Origin: a bacterium
Lineage (GTDB): Bacteria > Verrucomicrobiota > Verrucomicrobiia > Verrucomicrobiales > Akkermansiaceae
Length of the DNA: 64,000 nt
NCBI GenBank assembly: GCA_018222765.1
Contig: JAAEZT010000012.1
Span: 47,472-111,471, forward strand
Reading direction: 5' to 3'
A program made the translations under genes and the position numbers. The notes under the pieces were generated by a model. It was not told the origin of the DNA. It did no database searches and saw nothing but the letters and a program-made list of their open reading frames with translations. Shown here piece by piece: positions 9,511 through 20,031 of the stretch; position 1 is the stretch's first letter, and every line of letters starts with the position of its first letter.

Positions 9511-11919
9511 GTGAACTCAGAAATTCGTCTCCTCGTCCTAGCTTTCGTTGGCTGGGCCTTGGTGACGAAAGTTTGGAGCAAGCCTGATCCCAATCATTGG
9601 TCGTTTCACGAGGTGGCGGAGCGGAGCGTTCCGGATCTCGGGGAGAAGAATGGCATCGATGGTTTTTTGTTGCAGCGGTTGAAGGAGGAAGGGCTTTCAT
9701 TTTCGAAGCGTGCGGAGCCTGTTAATCTGTTGCGACGTATCTTTCTGGATTTGACCGGGTTGCCTCCGACGCCAGATGAAATTGATTCGTTCGAAAAATC
9801 TTGGAAGGAAGATGCGAGCGAAGCCTATAATTCTGCGGTGGAGCGGTTACTCGTGTCTCCCCGATATGGGGAGCGCTGGGGTCAGCATTGGCTCGATGCC
9901 GTGCGCTTTGCTGAGACTCATGGATTCGAGGTGAACACTCCGCGCCCCAACGCCTGGCCGTATCGTGATTACGTGATTCGGGCATTCAATGAGGATCTTC
10001 CATACGACCAGTTTGTCTTCGAACAACTGGCTGGCGATACGGTGTCGAAAGACGCGGCCACAGGTTTTTTGGTGACAGCTGCAGCTCTTTTACGGGGGCA
10101 GGTGGGGAAGGATGACGAATCGATCAAGCGGGCGCGTCAGGATGAGTTGAATGAGATTGTCATCAATACTTCGGCGACTTTTCTGGGGCTGACGGTTCAT
10201 TGTGCACGCTGTCACGATCACAAATTCGATGCCATTTCCCAAAAGGACTACCATCGGATGCAAGCGATCTTCGGTGGTGTTCGTTACGGGAATCGCCCGC
10301 TTCGAGATGATTCCGAAAAGCGGGAAGAGGAAATCCGATCTCTCGATATGCAGATTGCTTTGGTTGAGCAGGGGCTGAAGAAGATGGGAGTTCGTCTTCC
10401 GGTAAGTCCTCTTCTGAATACGGAAAGTTTTGCTCCAATTTTGGCTCGGTATTTAAGATTCACGATTCGGAAGACCAATGGCGTAGAGCCCTGCATTGAT
10501 GAGTTGGAAGTTTGGTCTTCTGGAGAGAAATCAACCAATGTTGCTCTGGCATCAAATGGTGTCGTCGCAAGTTCCTCGGGAGATTACCAGGACCCGTCGA
10601 AGCATCGCTTGGAATACATTAATGATGGTAAGTACGGCAATGGCCGGAGTTGGATCGCCAGTGAGACCCAGGGAGGTTGGGTCATACTCGATTTTGGAAA
10701 GCCAATCCTGATCAATCGTGTGACGTGGGGTAGGGACCGAAAGGGCGTTTACAAGGATCGCTTGCCGATTGATTATGTCATCGAGGTTGCCGCAGACAAG
10801 GGTGCTTGGCAGGAGGTCGCAGGTTCGAAGGGTCGCTTGATGAGTCTCGATCCAAGTAAGCTGGGAGGGGCGCAGCGCTCGGCGGTGTTAGATCACCAAA
10901 GCCTGAGCGAGGCTCGTCGCCGACTCGATGGAAAGAAGATGATTTTTGGAGGAGTCTTTCAAAAGCCACCGCCGATGCACCTTCTCAATCGGGGTGATGT
11001 GACGCAGCCGAAAGAAGAAGTTTCTCCAGGGATTCCGGAGGTGTTTGGTTCATTGAAAATGTCTTCTGCCACGAGTGATGTCGATCGAAGAAAGGGTTTA
11101 GCCCGATGGATTGCTTCGCCAAAGAATCCGCTCACTGCGCGCGTGATGGTGAACCGGGTGTGGCATTTGCATTTCGGAGCGGGCCTAGTGAATACGCCAT
11201 CCGATTTTGGTGGGATGGGCGGGAAGCCCTCGCATCCCGGGCTTCTTGATTGGTTGGCGGTGCGCTTCGTAAAGGACGGATGGTCGATCAAGAACTTGCA
11301 TCGGCTCATTCTAAGTTCGAAAGCCTACCAGCAATCCGGACGTCCAAATTCCTTGGGCATGGAGAAGGATGCCAACAATCGATTGCTTTGGCGCTTTCAA
11401 CCCCGCCGACTCGAAGCTGAGGCGATTCGGGATTCGATCTTGCAAGTTTCGGGTTCCCTTGATCTCAAAATGGGTGGGCCGGGATTCAGTTTCTTCGAGC
11501 CTAACACGAATTACGTGCGGGTTTATAATCCCAAGGAAGAATTTGGTCCGCTGGAATGGCGTCGCATGATTTACGGGCACCGCGTGAGGATGGAGCAGGA
11601 TGGGGTATTTGGGGCGTTTGATCGACCGGACGCGGGATTAATTTGTTCGAAGCGAACGCAATCAACGACGCCGCTGCAGTCCTTGAATCTTTTCAATAGT
11701 CGTTTCGTGGAGCAGCAGTCTGAGATTTTTTCGAAGCGTCTGGTGGCAGAAGCGGGAGAAAAAGTTAACGGGCAGATTGTCTTGGCTTTCCAATATTGTT
11801 TTGGACGGGTGCCTACGGCGGAGGAGGTAAGCAAAGGTCTGGATTTTGTGAATCAACATGGTTTGTCGCAATTCTGTCGCGTCCTCTTTAACACCAACGA
11901 ATTTCTTTTTCTACCATGA
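9511..11919 (+). CDS. DUF1549-F5/8 type C-DUF1553 protein with haem motif
   Basis: 802-residue exported protein of the PVC PSCyt2/PSD1 type, starting at GTG 9511, 14 bp after the sulfatase. The DUF1549 domain occupies about 40-280 and contains CARCH (C231, C234, H235), a potential c-type haem site. A discoidin-like F5/8 type C insertion lies at about 310-440, with a jelly-roll core ending [18 protein letters not shown]. The DUF1553 domain follows (about 500-790) with the family NRVWHLHFG motif. The function of these proteins is not established; they are consistently found beside DUF1501 genes and sulfatases in PVC bacteria. The F5/8C insert suggests contact with a glycan. The stop overlaps the DUF1501 start by four bases. 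Confidence 0.88.
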   Translation: MNSEIRLLVLAFVGWALVTKVWSKPDPNHWSFHEVAERSVPDLGEKNGIDGFLLQRLKEEGLSFSKRAEPVNLLRRIFLDLTGLPPTPDEIDSFEKSWKEDASEAYNSAVERLLVSPRYGERWGQHWLDAVRFAETHGFEVNTPRPNAWPYRDYVIRAFNEDLPYDQFVFEQLAGDTVSKDAATGFLVTAAALLRGQVGKDDESIKRARQDELNEIVINTSATFLGLTVHCARCHDHKFDAISQKDYHRMQAIFGGVRYGNRPLRDDSEKREEEIRSLDMQIALVEQGLKKMGVRLPVSPLLNTESFAPILARYLRFTIRKTNGVEPCIDELEVWSSGEKSTNVALASNGVVASSSGDYQDPSKHRLEYINDGKYGNGRSWIASETQGGWVILDFGKPILINRVTWGRDRKGVYKDRLPIDYVIEVAADKGAWQEVAGSKGRLMSLDPSKLGGAQRSAVLDHQSLSEARRRLDGKKMIFGGVFQKPPPMHLLNRGDVTQPKEEVSPGIPEVFGSLKMSSATSDVDRRKGLARWIASPKNPLTARVMVNRVWHLHFGAGLVNTPSDFGGMGGKPSHPGLLDWLAVRFVKDGWSIKNLHRLILSSKAYQQSGRPNSLGMEKDANNRLLWRFQPRRLEAEAIRDSILQVSGSLDLKMGGPGFSFFEPNTNYVRVYNPKEEFGPLEWRRMIYGHRVRMEQDGVFGAFDRPDAGLICSKRTQSTTPLQSLNLFNSRFVEQQSEIFSKRLVAEAGEKVNGQIVLAFQYCFGRVPTAEEVSKGLDFVNQHGLSQFCRVLFNTNEFLFLP

Positions 11920-13370
11920 TTGATTCCTATCGTGTCGCGATGATGGACCGACGAAATTTCCTGAGTCGGGCTGGTTCAGGTCTTAGTGGAATTGCGCTGA
12001 GCCAACTCTTGAGTTCACAGGGATTGTTGGCAAATGCCTTGGTCGATCCTCTCCAACCGAATGCCCGCCGGGAGCCTGAGTTTGACCCTCCGGCGAAGCG
12101 GATTATTATGGTCTTTTGCTCGGGCGCGCTGAGCCAGTTGGAGACTTTTGACTACAAGCCGGAGTTGGTGAAGCGATCAGGGCAGCCGCTCCCGACGATG
12201 GCGGAGGGCTTTAAGAGTTTTCAGGGAGAGAATGGAAATTTGGCGGCTCCGCAGTTTGAGTTTCGTCCCCGAGGGGATTGTGGGAAAATGACTTCGGATC
12301 TTCTCCCCGAGATTGGAAACCTGGTGGATGAATTCTGTTTTATTCATTCGCTGACGAGCAAGACGAATACCCATGGGCCAGGGGAGAATTTCATGTCGAC
12401 CGGGTTTACCCTGGATGGTTTTCCAAGCATGGGGGCATGGGCGACCTACGCCTTGGGAAGTGAATCGGAAAATCTTCCGGGCTTTGTGGCTCTGCCGGAT
12501 CCCCGGGGTGTGCCGCAGTCGAGTGTGAACAACTGGGGGCCGGGATTTCTTCCGGCGGTGTTTCAAGGAACGCCCTTCAATATGCAAAAGCAGATTGGCA
12601 ATTTACAAAGTCCGAAAGGAGTGGGCAAAGAGACTGACGAAGCGGCGAGGCGATATTTAAAGTTTTTGAACCAACGCCATCAGGAGGAGTTTCCAGGCGA
12701 TACGGAATTGGCGGCACGGATTGCGAGCTATGAGCTGGCGGCGCGAATGCAGTTGAGTGTGCCCGAAGTGACCGATCTTTCAAAAGAACCCGCTTCGCTC
12801 AAAAAACTCTATGGAGCGGATAGTCGTGATCCGGTGAAGGCAGGCTTTGCCAAAAATTGCATGCTGGCCCGCAAGCTGGTGGAGGACGGAGTGCGATTTG
12901 TGCAGGTGTTTAATGGAGCCTACGCCATGGGTGAGGGTGTCGGGAACTGGGACGGGCATCGGACTTTGAAAAAACAGTATGGGATCCACGGAGCGATTCT
13001 CGACCAACCAGTGGCGGCCTTGATTCGTGATCTCAAATCACGTGGCTTGTTCGACGATACGTTATTCGCTTTTGTGACCGAATTCGGACGCATGCCAACA
13101 TTCCAAAAAGGCGCAAGTGGGCGCGATCACAATCCGGATGGCTTTACTGTTTTCTTGGCGGGAGCGGGCGTGAAGGCTCCAATGAGTTATGGCGCGACCG
13201 ACGAGTTCGGGCACCGGGCGGTGGATAAGGTCGTAACGATGCATGACTTTCACGCGACCCTCCTCCATTTACTTGGGTTGAATCACGAGAACCTGACCTT
13301 CTATCACAACGGTATCGAGCGACGTCTTACCGATGTCCATGGTCATGTGTTGAGTGATCTTTTAATCTAA
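11916..13370 (+). CDS. DUF1501 protein with Tat-type signal
   Basis: 484-residue DUF1501 protein, the usual partner of DUF1549/1553. ATG 11916 overlaps the upstream stop (ATGA), which points to translational coupling; ATG 11943, just before [10 protein letters not shown], is a plausible alternative start. The twin-arginine stretch RRNFLSRAG followed by a hydrophobic segment suggests Tat export, as expected for the family. DUF1501 belongs to the alkaline phosphatase/sulfatase superfamily fold; features visible are FVTEFGRMP and [10 protein letters not shown] near the C-terminus, which contain likely metal ligands. Biochemical activity is unknown. It ends 10 bp from the convergent gene at 13380. 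Confidence 0.88.
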   Translation: MIDSYRVAMMDRRNFLSRAGSGLSGIALSQLLSSQGLLANALVDPLQPNARREPEFDPPAKRIIMVFCSGALSQLETFDYKPELVKRSGQPLPTMAEGFKSFQGENGNLAAPQFEFRPRGDCGKMTSDLLPEIGNLVDEFCFIHSLTSKTNTHGPGENFMSTGFTLDGFPSMGAWATYALGSESENLPGFVALPDPRGVPQSSVNNWGPGFLPAVFQGTPFNMQKQIGNLQSPKGVGKETDEAARRYLKFLNQRHQEEFPGDTELAARIASYELAARMQLSVPEVTDLSKEPASLKKLYGADSRDPVKAGFAKNCMLARKLVEDGVRFVQVFNGAYAMGEGVGNWDGHRTLKKQYGIHGAILDQPVAALIRDLKSRGLFDDTLFAFVTEFGRMPTFQKGASGRDHNPDGFTVFLAGAGVKAPMSYGATDEFGHRAVDKVVTMHDFHATLLHLLGLNHENLTFYHNGIERRLTDVHGHVLSDLLI

Positions 13371-13379
13371 CAGGAGGGG

Positions 13380-16300
13380 TTACTCGGTGGGAAATCCAGA
13401 AGCTATTACGCGCTTAGCGAGAATGGCTGGGTCGAAGGAGGAGGGATCTGATTCGTGAATTAAGATGGAGTAGCGAAGACGGTAGTGTTCGCCTTTTTTT
13501 ACGGTAGTTGTGATGTAGGGCTCCCTTCGTTCTTTTGGTTGCTTGGGAAATGGGTTGGAAACGAGGACTCCGTAGTCGCGACTGTGGGACCAGCTTTTGC
13601 GAGGGTTTTCGGGGTGTGGGAGGACCAAGATTCCCGCTTGCTTGTCGTTGATCGGGCCGGAGTAGTCGATCCAACGGAATTTCTTTCCCCAGGTCCCCGA
13701 ACCATTGAATTCATCTCGGTTGTTGGTGATTCGGCCCTTTCCTCCCTCGACGCGAAGAGGGCTGGCAATGCGCAGAGCGAGTCCGCTTTCCTCCTGATCA
13801 CCAAAGGTGAAATCGCGTTCGTCGTTGTAGAATTTTGAATCCCAGTGAAGGAGAATCCCTTCCTCGACGTGTTGAAAGTAATAGCGGGTTTCTTGGATGC
13901 AGATTGTTTCCGTACGATCCTGGGCGAGATAGCGATCGCGGGTTTCGAAACATGCCCAACCGGGTTTGTTGATCGGGACTTCGGAGAAGTTTTCGAGAAC
14001 TACCGGAGAAGTAAACCTCCAGTAGTCATTGCTTTCAATCCAGCCAAAGCTCATCCAAAGCCCGGGGTGCATGAATGGATGGATGATGCTTTTCCCGTTA
14101 CGATCCAGGTCTTCCGGAGTGCGGGCGGGAAAATTGCGGGTGACCTGAATTCCGGAAGGCGTCTTGAAATTGATAAAGGCCCGCCGGGTGATCTTGGGAT
14201 GATCAAGCAGGTAGCTCGCGATTTGTTTTTCATTTAGGATGAGTTGGAGTTCGTTGTCCTTTTTGTGGAATTTAAAAACGCCATTTGCGGGTTGAAGCGC
14301 CTTGGTTTTTTTTAACGTCAGCATCCACGCGGTGATGTCAGCCAGCTGTTGACTGGTGAGCATGGCTCCGAATCCTTCGGGCATGGCAGATACACTCAGT
14401 GCGGAACGGGCTTTGATTTTCTTGCGGGAGATCTCTACCGTGGATCCGCCGGTTTGAGCAAGGGTTACGCTCCGCCCTGTCTCCTGAAGGATGATGCCGA
14501 GATGGGTTTTGCCTGCATGGGTGGTGATTTGGTGGGCTGCGAAGCCTTCGACGATGCTCGCGCTGGGCTTGATGATTGATTCGATGATGGTTGAGGCATC
14601 GGCACGCGAACCGATGTCGGAAAGGTCGGGTGCGTGATTGTTGCCCCGGCCGAGAACCTGATGGCAAGAGCTACAGTTGGCTCCGAGAGGACTAAAAAAG
14701 AGATCATGTCCTCGGGTTGGATCGGCTTCTTTGAGAAGAGGGAGGATGGTTGATTCTGTGGCAAGTTTACCGTCGGATGAGAGAAGAGTGGGTCGCGCGG
14801 CTAGGAGATAGTTTCCTTTCCTCGCCCGAATATCGTCGCGATTTGATCCGAGCGTTAATGGTCCTGCTGGGAGGTCTGCGCGATAGACCCTCATTTTCTT
14901 GGGATCGTCCCCCTCGATGATGAGCGGAGTTTCTTCCCATTTTCCACGTGCCCAGCCTGGAAGTTTTTCACCGCGAGCGTCATCGATAAAATAGACGGTG
15001 GAGGGGTATTTGAGATTGAGGCCTACCTTGGTTCCACTGGAAGCGTCGGCATCGCTGCAGGCAGTCTGCAGAAATGCCAAACCGGCAAGTTCGGGCGGAA
15101 CCTTGGTGATGCGATATCCCCGGTCAGTATATAATCGGGTTCCTGCTTGCAGAAGGGCGGTGCGGTAAAGGTGGCCCGAGCTTGGTGTGATGTCGGAGAA
15201 TGGAACGACGAGGGGAGCTTGATGTTTGGGCTCTCCTTCCGCATCCAGCGGACGGCCACGCAGTTCGTGTTGATGTTTTCCTCCGAGACGTTTTGCGGCG
15301 ATCTGAGCGACGGGAGGATGGGTGTCGTCGAGCAGTGTTATAATTTCCTTGTCGGAGAGGGCGTCTTTTTCGAGGAGAGTGAGGAGAATTGCGAGACGAA
15401 CCTGAGGGCGCTTGTCGGTCAGAAGTCTCTTTTGTTCGGGGATTGTGAGGAGATCCATGAGCGCTCCCCAGCCTGCGTAGTAGACCACTCGGTCGGACTC
15501 CTTGGCCAAGAGGTCGACAATCGATTGAGAGGAGTTTTTTTGGTCGAGTTCGCGAAGAGCAATGACGGCGGCGAGACGCACCTGCGGATTGGAGTTTTTG
15601 AGCGCAGCGAGGATCTTGAGATCCATTCTCTCATTGAAGGCGGCAAGACGAATACTCTGGATGAGTTGATTCGGGGTGGAATCAAACCACGACTTGGGAT
15701 TGATCCTTCCGAGCGTCCAAACTAGCCAGGTTTCGTGTGCGGTCGTGCGTTTGGGATTGCGAAGCGCAGCAAGGAGTTGGGATTTTACTTTGTTCCCGCG
15801 ATTGATGAGTTCCTCTTGGGCATTACTTCGCCAAACCGGAAGGTGGCTTCCGAGTTGCCCGATGAGTGCCTCTACGGTATTCGCTTTTTCGGCTTTAACG
15901 GCTGGTGAAAACTCCTTCGGCCACAGCCGGTAAATTCGGCCTTCATTGGCGAGCTTGTTGTGTTCAAAGTGAGCGCCATATTGGCGTCCCCAACTTGAGA
16001 TCCAAATTGCTCCATCGGGACCGATTTCGATGTCAACCGGATCGAAGGATCGGCCCTTGCTGAGGGGCATGCTTCGTCCGCCCTCGGCATGGGCGAGGAC
16101 GGGGAGCTGAGTGATGGCAGATTTTCGCCAGGCGCCATCCCAGCGGGATTTGTAGATGAGGACTTCCCGGTTGAGCCAGTCGTTGATGAGGAAAACATCG
16201 CGATATTTTTCGGGATAGTCGGGATGGTTGGCGTAGATCACACCAGCTCCCGAGCCTTCGAAGAGCGGCCCGCTGGAGGGGGCGGTGGGGAGGTGCTTGT

Positions 16301-17171
16301 CTCCTTTCCAGGCGTAGCTCCAGGTATGTCCCCAGCCAAAGTGCGATCCGAAGAAAGGGGTAAAAATCTTGTCGCCGTGGGTTTGGTCATTATCGGTGCC
16401 GAGCCAGTTGAAGTGATCGTCGAAAGCAATGTCCCAAGGGTTACGAAAACCTCGTGAGATGATTTCGAGATTCGAACCGTCATCGTCGCATCTTAGAATT
16501 CCTCCGGAGATGCCCCAATCGTCGCGGGGATCGTGAAAGTTCTTTTGGTAATTTTTCGATGTGAAAGACCTTGGTTTGGGTTCCGCCGTTCCGGGGGGAA
16601 CATGAACTCCCCAAAGTTCTCGGAATGGAGCGGGCGCAAGACGATCTGGAAGTTGGGTGAGCCCTTTGGAATTTCCCTTGGACATGTAGAGACGACCGTC
16701 GGGTCCAAAGTTGAGCCCATGGAGTCCGTGCTCAAGATTTCCCAGATCAGTGAAGACGCGGATATATTCGTCGGCCAAGTCATCACCATCGGTATCACGA
16801 ACGCGGGTAAGGTCGGGAGCGTTGGCAATCCACAGCCAGTCGCCCTTCCAGGCCAAGCCTTGAATGGAATTGAATCCCGTCGCGAACTGATGGCGCTTCT
16901 CGGCCTTCCCGTCGGAGTCTTCGTCCGTGATAATCCAAACCGAGTCGGGCCTGGTGTTGGGCTTTGGGGAGCGATATTGGGGGCCCATGCCAACGTAGAG
17001 TCGTCCTTTGGCATCGAAAGTGATGGCGCAGGGATTTCTGACGATGGGATCGCGGGCGAAGAGCGAGACCTGAAAGTCCTCGGGGGCGACGGGAAAATCG
17101 TTCTGAGCCAGAAGAGGGGTTGCGTTGTTGGCCCACAGGAGGAGCAGGAGAAGAATTGAACGATTGGACAT
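13380..17171 (-). CDS. PVC-type dehydrogenase / HEAT / haem c / PmoA-like (DUF6807) fusion
   Basis: 1263 residues with a signal peptide (MSNRSILLLLLLWANNATPLLA). Domains: PVC-type membrane-bound dehydrogenase beta-propeller (about 25-420, including GLHGLNFGPDG and GFRNPWDIAFDDH), HEAT-like repeats (about 440-640), a linker or sandwich region, the PVC haem-binding domain with CSSCH (C833, C836, H837; about 800-950), and a C-terminal DUF6807/PmoA-like beta-sandwich (about 960-1263). It probably oxidises a sugar and passes electrons to its own haem. The role of PmoA-like domains is unknown despite the name, and nothing here implies methane oxidation. It is divergent from the sulfatase/Moc-type operon, with 63 bp between starts, so shared control is possible. 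Confidence 0.85.
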   Translation of the reverse strand: MSNRSILLLLLLWANNATPLLAQNDFPVAPEDFQVSLFARDPIVRNPCAITFDAKGRLYVGMGPQYRSPKPNTRPDSVWIITDEDSDGKAEKRHQFATGFNSIQGLAWKGDWLWIANAPDLTRVRDTDGDDLADEYIRVFTDLGNLEHGLHGLNFGPDGRLYMSKGNSKGLTQLPDRLAPAPFRELWGVHVPPGTAEPKPRSFTSKNYQKNFHDPRDDWGISGGILRCDDDGSNLEIISRGFRNPWDIAFDDHFNWLGTDNDQTHGDKIFTPFFGSHFGWGHTWSYAWKGDKHLPTAPSSGPLFEGSGAGVIYANHPDYPEKYRDVFLINDWLNREVLIYKSRWDGAWRKSAITQLPVLAHAEGGRSMPLSKGRSFDPVDIEIGPDGAIWISSWGRQYGAHFEHNKLANEGRIYRLWPKEFSPAVKAEKANTVEALIGQLGSHLPVWRSNAQEELINRGNKVKSQLLAALRNPKRTTAHETWLVWTLGRINPKSWFDSTPNQLIQSIRLAAFNERMDLKILAALKNSNPQVRLAAVIALRELDQKNSSQSIVDLLAKESDRVVYYAGWGALMDLLTIPEQKRLLTDKRPQVRLAILLTLLEKDALSDKEIITLLDDTHPPVAQIAAKRLGGKHQHELRGRPLDAEGEPKHQAPLVVPFSDITPSSGHLYRTALLQAGTRLYTDRGYRITKVPPELAGLAFLQTACSDADASSGTKVGLNLKYPSTVYFIDDARGEKLPGWARGKWEETPLIIEGDDPKKMRVYRADLPAGPLTLGSNRDDIRARKGNYLLAARPTLLSSDGKLATESTILPLLKEADPTRGHDLFFSPLGANCSSCHQVLGRGNNHAPDLSDIGSRADASTIIESIIKPSASIVEGFAAHQITTHAGKTHLGIILQETGRSVTLAQTGGSTVEISRKKIKARSALSVSAMPEGFGAMLTSQQLADITAWMLTLKKTKALQPANGVFKFHKKDNELQLILNEKQIASYLLDHPKITRRAFINFKTPSGIQVTRNFPARTPEDLDRNGKSIIHPFMHPGLWMSFGWIESNDYWRFTSPVVLENFSEVPINKPGWACFETRDRYLAQDRTETICIQETRYYFQHVEEGILLHWDSKFYNDERDFTFGDQEESGLALRIASPLRVEGGKGRITNNRDEFNGSGTWGKKFRWIDYSGPINDKQAGILVLPHPENPRKSWSHSRDYGVLVSNPFPKQPKERREPYITTTVKKGEHYRLRYSILIHESDPSSFDPAILAKRVIASGFPTE

Positions 17172-17234
17172 TGGTTTTGGAAAAGAAGAACGGGCGGGGA
17201 TCTTGTTTTGACGAATTAGCCGTCGGGCCTTTCA

Positions 17235-18692
17235 ATGGGTGTGATGATTCGATTTATTTTAACGGCTTTGATTCCGGGTGTTCTTACAGGAGATCCTCTG
17301 AATATCGTATTTTTGCTCAGTGATGACCATCGTTATGATTTGATGGGCTTTCATGAGGAGGCTCCGGAGTGGCTGGAGACCCCGGCGATGGATCGTTTGG
17401 CTGAAGAGGGAGCGCATATGAAAAATGCCTTTGTGACAACCTCATTGTGCTCGCCGAGCCGGGCTTCGATTTTGACCGGGCAGTATATGCATCACCATCG
17501 TGTCGTTGATAATCAACGACCGGTGCCGAAGGGGACCGTGTTTTTCCCCCAACACTTGCAGAAGGCCGGATATGAAACGGCCTTTGTGGGTAAGTGGCAT
17601 ATGGGGCATGGCAATGACGAACCGCGCCCGGGATTTGACCATTGGGTCAGTTTTAAAGGTCAGGGAACATACTTTGACCCGGAACTCAATATCAATGGCA
17701 AGCGCAAGACTTTCGAGGGATACAATGCCGACATTCTGACCGATCGGGCGCTTGATTGGTTGAAGGGGCGCAAAGATAAAAAACCCTTCCTGCTCTATCT
17801 CTCATATAAAGCGGTGCACTTTCCATTCACCCCCGCGCCACGTCATGCCAAGCGATACGAAGGGAAGAAAATCGACTATCCCGCGACGATGGCGAATACC
17901 GAGGAGAATTACGCGACGCAGCCACGTTGGGTTAAGGAAAGGCGCTATGGGATTCACGGGATCGACCACATGGAGACCGGAGCGCTGGATCACGATCCGG
18001 TTCCGGACTTCGACGAGCTCTATTGGAATTTCTGTGAAACCATCCACGGACTCGATGAAAATGTCGGTCGCGTTTTGGATCATCTCGATCAAGCCGGGCT
18101 CGCGGATAATACCCTCGTGATCTATATGGGAGATAACGGCTTCGCCTTGGGCGAGCATGGTTTTTACGACAAGCGGGACGCTTTCGAGGAATCAATCCGC
18201 GTTCCGATGTTGGCACGAGGACCTGGGATCAAGCCGGGAACTGAAGTCCCACTGATGGTGCAGAATATTGATATCGCTCCCACCTTGATGGATGCGGCTG
18301 GAGCGTTGGTGCCACAGGGCGCGCCAAAAATCGATGGCCGGTCGTTTCTTCCAATTCTCAAGGGTGAGAAGCTCGCGGAAGATTGGCGGGATCACATTCT
18401 CTACGAATATCACTGGGAGTGGAATTTTCCGGCTCAGCCGACGACCCTCGCGATTCGAACGAATCGGTGGAAGTATGTCTATTATCACGGGCAGTGGGAT
18501 ATCGACAGTCTGCACGACCTCGATAGCGATCCACACGAGCGGCACAATTTAATCAATGTCCCGGCCTTCAAGGAAAAGGCGGCTGAACTTCGGGCGCAGC
18601 TTTTTGCTGAAATGGAGAAGTCAGGTGGTCTGCATTTGCCTCTAAGAGTGCCTGCCGGCGATCCCTATCATGATCGTAAATTGAAGCGCTAG
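17235..18692 (+). CDS. Sulfatase heading the Moc-type operon
   Basis: 485-residue secreted sulfatase with formylglycine motif C72[13 protein letters not shown] near the N-terminus, GKWHMGH, and MGDNGF plus KRDAFEESIRVPM in the C-terminal half. ATG 17235 is used; ATG 17244, starting MIRFILTALIPGV, is equally possible and neither has a clear ribosome binding site. It resembles glucosamine-6-sulfatase/S1_11-like enzymes and its paralogue at 8015 (shared [12 protein letters not shown] and GKWHMG contexts). It is the first gene of an eight-gene run with gaps of mostly 12 bp or less, so desulfation is probably the first step of the pathway encoded behind it. Confidence 0.92.
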   Translation: MGVMIRFILTALIPGVLTGDPLNIVFLLSDDHRYDLMGFHEEAPEWLETPAMDRLAEEGAHMKNAFVTTSLCSPSRASILTGQYMHHHRVVDNQRPVPKGTVFFPQHLQKAGYETAFVGKWHMGHGNDEPRPGFDHWVSFKGQGTYFDPELNINGKRKTFEGYNADILTDRALDWLKGRKDKKPFLLYLSYKAVHFPFTPAPRHAKRYEGKKIDYPATMANTEENYATQPRWVKERRYGIHGIDHMETGALDHDPVPDFDELYWNFCETIHGLDENVGRVLDHLDQAGLADNTLVIYMGDNGFALGEHGFYDKRDAFEESIRVPMLARGPGIKPGTEVPLMVQNIDIAPTLMDAAGALVPQGAPKIDGRSFLPILKGEKLAEDWRDHILYEYHWEWNFPAQPTTLAIRTNRWKYVYYHGQWDIDSLHDLDSDPHERHNLINVPAFKEKAAELRAQLFAEMEKSGGLHLPLRVPAGDPYHDRKLKR

Positions 18693-18704
18693 ACTTTATA
18701 GACC

Positions 18705-20009
18705 ATGCCAGCTGACTTTCTGAAATCCGAACGACGATGGATCGTAATCATTCCAGTTGCGATCATGGTAGTCTCTGTGGTGGTGTGGTTCGTAACTCGT
18801 GAGACACTCCCTAAAACAATTCGGATCGCTACGGCGCAGGACGGCGGCCTGTATCATGAATTTGGTGAGGCCTTACAAAAGTTGCTGGAGGAGAGAACCG
18901 GCAGAGAGGTTGAGCTTATCCAGACGGAGGGTTCTGTCGAGAATGCGAAGCTATTGCGGGAGGGGGAGGCTGATGTTGCGATTGTGCAGGGAGGTTCGAG
19001 TTCGTTTGATGATTTGTCGGTTATCGCGCCGCTCTATCCCGAAGTGGTTCATATCTTGGCGCGGAGTAATTTGTCATTGGATTCAGTAGTGGATCTTAAG
19101 TCGCATCGGGTGGTTTTCGGTTCAAGCGGTTCAGGGATGAGAGCCAGTGCTGAGCGCTTGCTCGAGCACTATGGAATTTTAGGAGAAGTGACTGGTTCAT
19201 CCGATGTCTATTTTAAGGGCCTGTTGGAGCGGGAGGGGATCGACGGGGCGATTGTGACGACTGGGTTTATGAATAGCGATCTTCAGGGGGTGCTTTCCAC
19301 GGGGGAGTTCAAGCTATTGCCCATTGAGAGTGCCGAGGCTGTCGCAACCAAGGATCCGTTCTTTCAAGTTTCCCGGATTCCTCGTGGGCTTTATCGTGAG
19401 GGGACTTCCATCCCGCCAAAAGATGTTCCGACGGTTTCGACTATGGCTTTTCTGGTGGTGCAAGATGATGAAAGCGAATTGCTCATTCGGGCGGTAATGG
19501 AAGCGATTTATGATGAGGGGCTTGAGATGGAGTTTCCTACTTTGATCTCGAGAAACGACGTTTTAAGCAGATCCCCCGTGGCCTTGCATGCTGAGTCGCG
19601 TGGCTTTTTTAATCCACCTGATCGGATCGGCCAATTGGCCAAGGTGATAGAGACCCTGGCGGCTTTCAAAGAATTGTCGATTGCTCTGGTTGCGGGCCTG
19701 TATCTCGTTTGGAAGCGTCGTAAGAGTCAACGTGAAGTTAAGGATGCTGAATATGTGCAGATGCAAAAGGATCATCTCGATTCCTTTCTGGAAAAGACGT
19801 TGGAAATTGAACGGGCGCAGATGGATACGGTCAATGTCGATGAGTTGCAGGGCTTTTTAGATCAGGTGACCGAGATCAAGCTAGAGGCCTTGACACAGTT
19901 GACTCACGAAGAGTTGCGAAGCGATCAGGCTTTTTCTATTTTCATTCTACAATGTGGTAATCTCATCAGTAAGATTCAGATGAAGATTTTGAATTGTCCC
20001 TCTCCGTAG
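18705..20009 (+). CDS. Membrane-anchored TAXI-family TRAP solute-binding protein
   Basis: 434 residues. An N-terminal membrane segment (about 14-30) is followed by a periplasmic TAXI-type binding domain (about 35-300; IRIATAQDGGLYHEFG, ADVAIVQGG and VVFGSSGSGMRASAE are typical). A second membrane segment (about 325-342, ALVAGLYLVW) leads to a charged, probably coiled-coil cytoplasmic tail. Ordinary TAXI proteins are soluble partners of a TRAP permease; no permease gene lies in this window. The two-membrane-segment form with a cytoplasmic tail could act as a sensor, or could serve a permease encoded elsewhere. It sits 12 bp after the sulfatase and 22 bp before the mutarotase start used here. 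Confidence 0.82.
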   Translation: MPADFLKSERRWIVIIPVAIMVVSVVVWFVTRETLPKTIRIATAQDGGLYHEFGEALQKLLEERTGREVELIQTEGSVENAKLLREGEADVAIVQGGSSSFDDLSVIAPLYPEVVHILARSNLSLDSVVDLKSHRVVFGSSGSGMRASAERLLEHYGILGEVTGSSDVYFKGLLEREGIDGAIVTTGFMNSDLQGVLSTGEFKLLPIESAEAVATKDPFFQVSRIPRGLYREGTSIPPKDVPTVSTMAFLVVQDDESELLIRAVMEAIYDEGLEMEFPTLISRNDVLSRSPVALHAESRGFFNPPDRIGQLAKVIETLAAFKELSIALVAGLYLVWKRRKSQREVKDAEYVQMQKDHLDSFLEKTLEIERAQMDTVNVDELQGFLDQVTEIKLEALTQLTHEELRSDQAFSIFILQCGNLISKIQMKILNCPSP

Positions 20010-20031
20010 CTATTTCCCGATGGAGTCCACT

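Noticed and set aside
13380..17171. Methane oxidation because of the PmoA-like domain
   Set aside because: PmoA-like/DUF6807 domains in PVC bacteria are not the membrane methane monooxygenase subunit, and no other methane genes are present.
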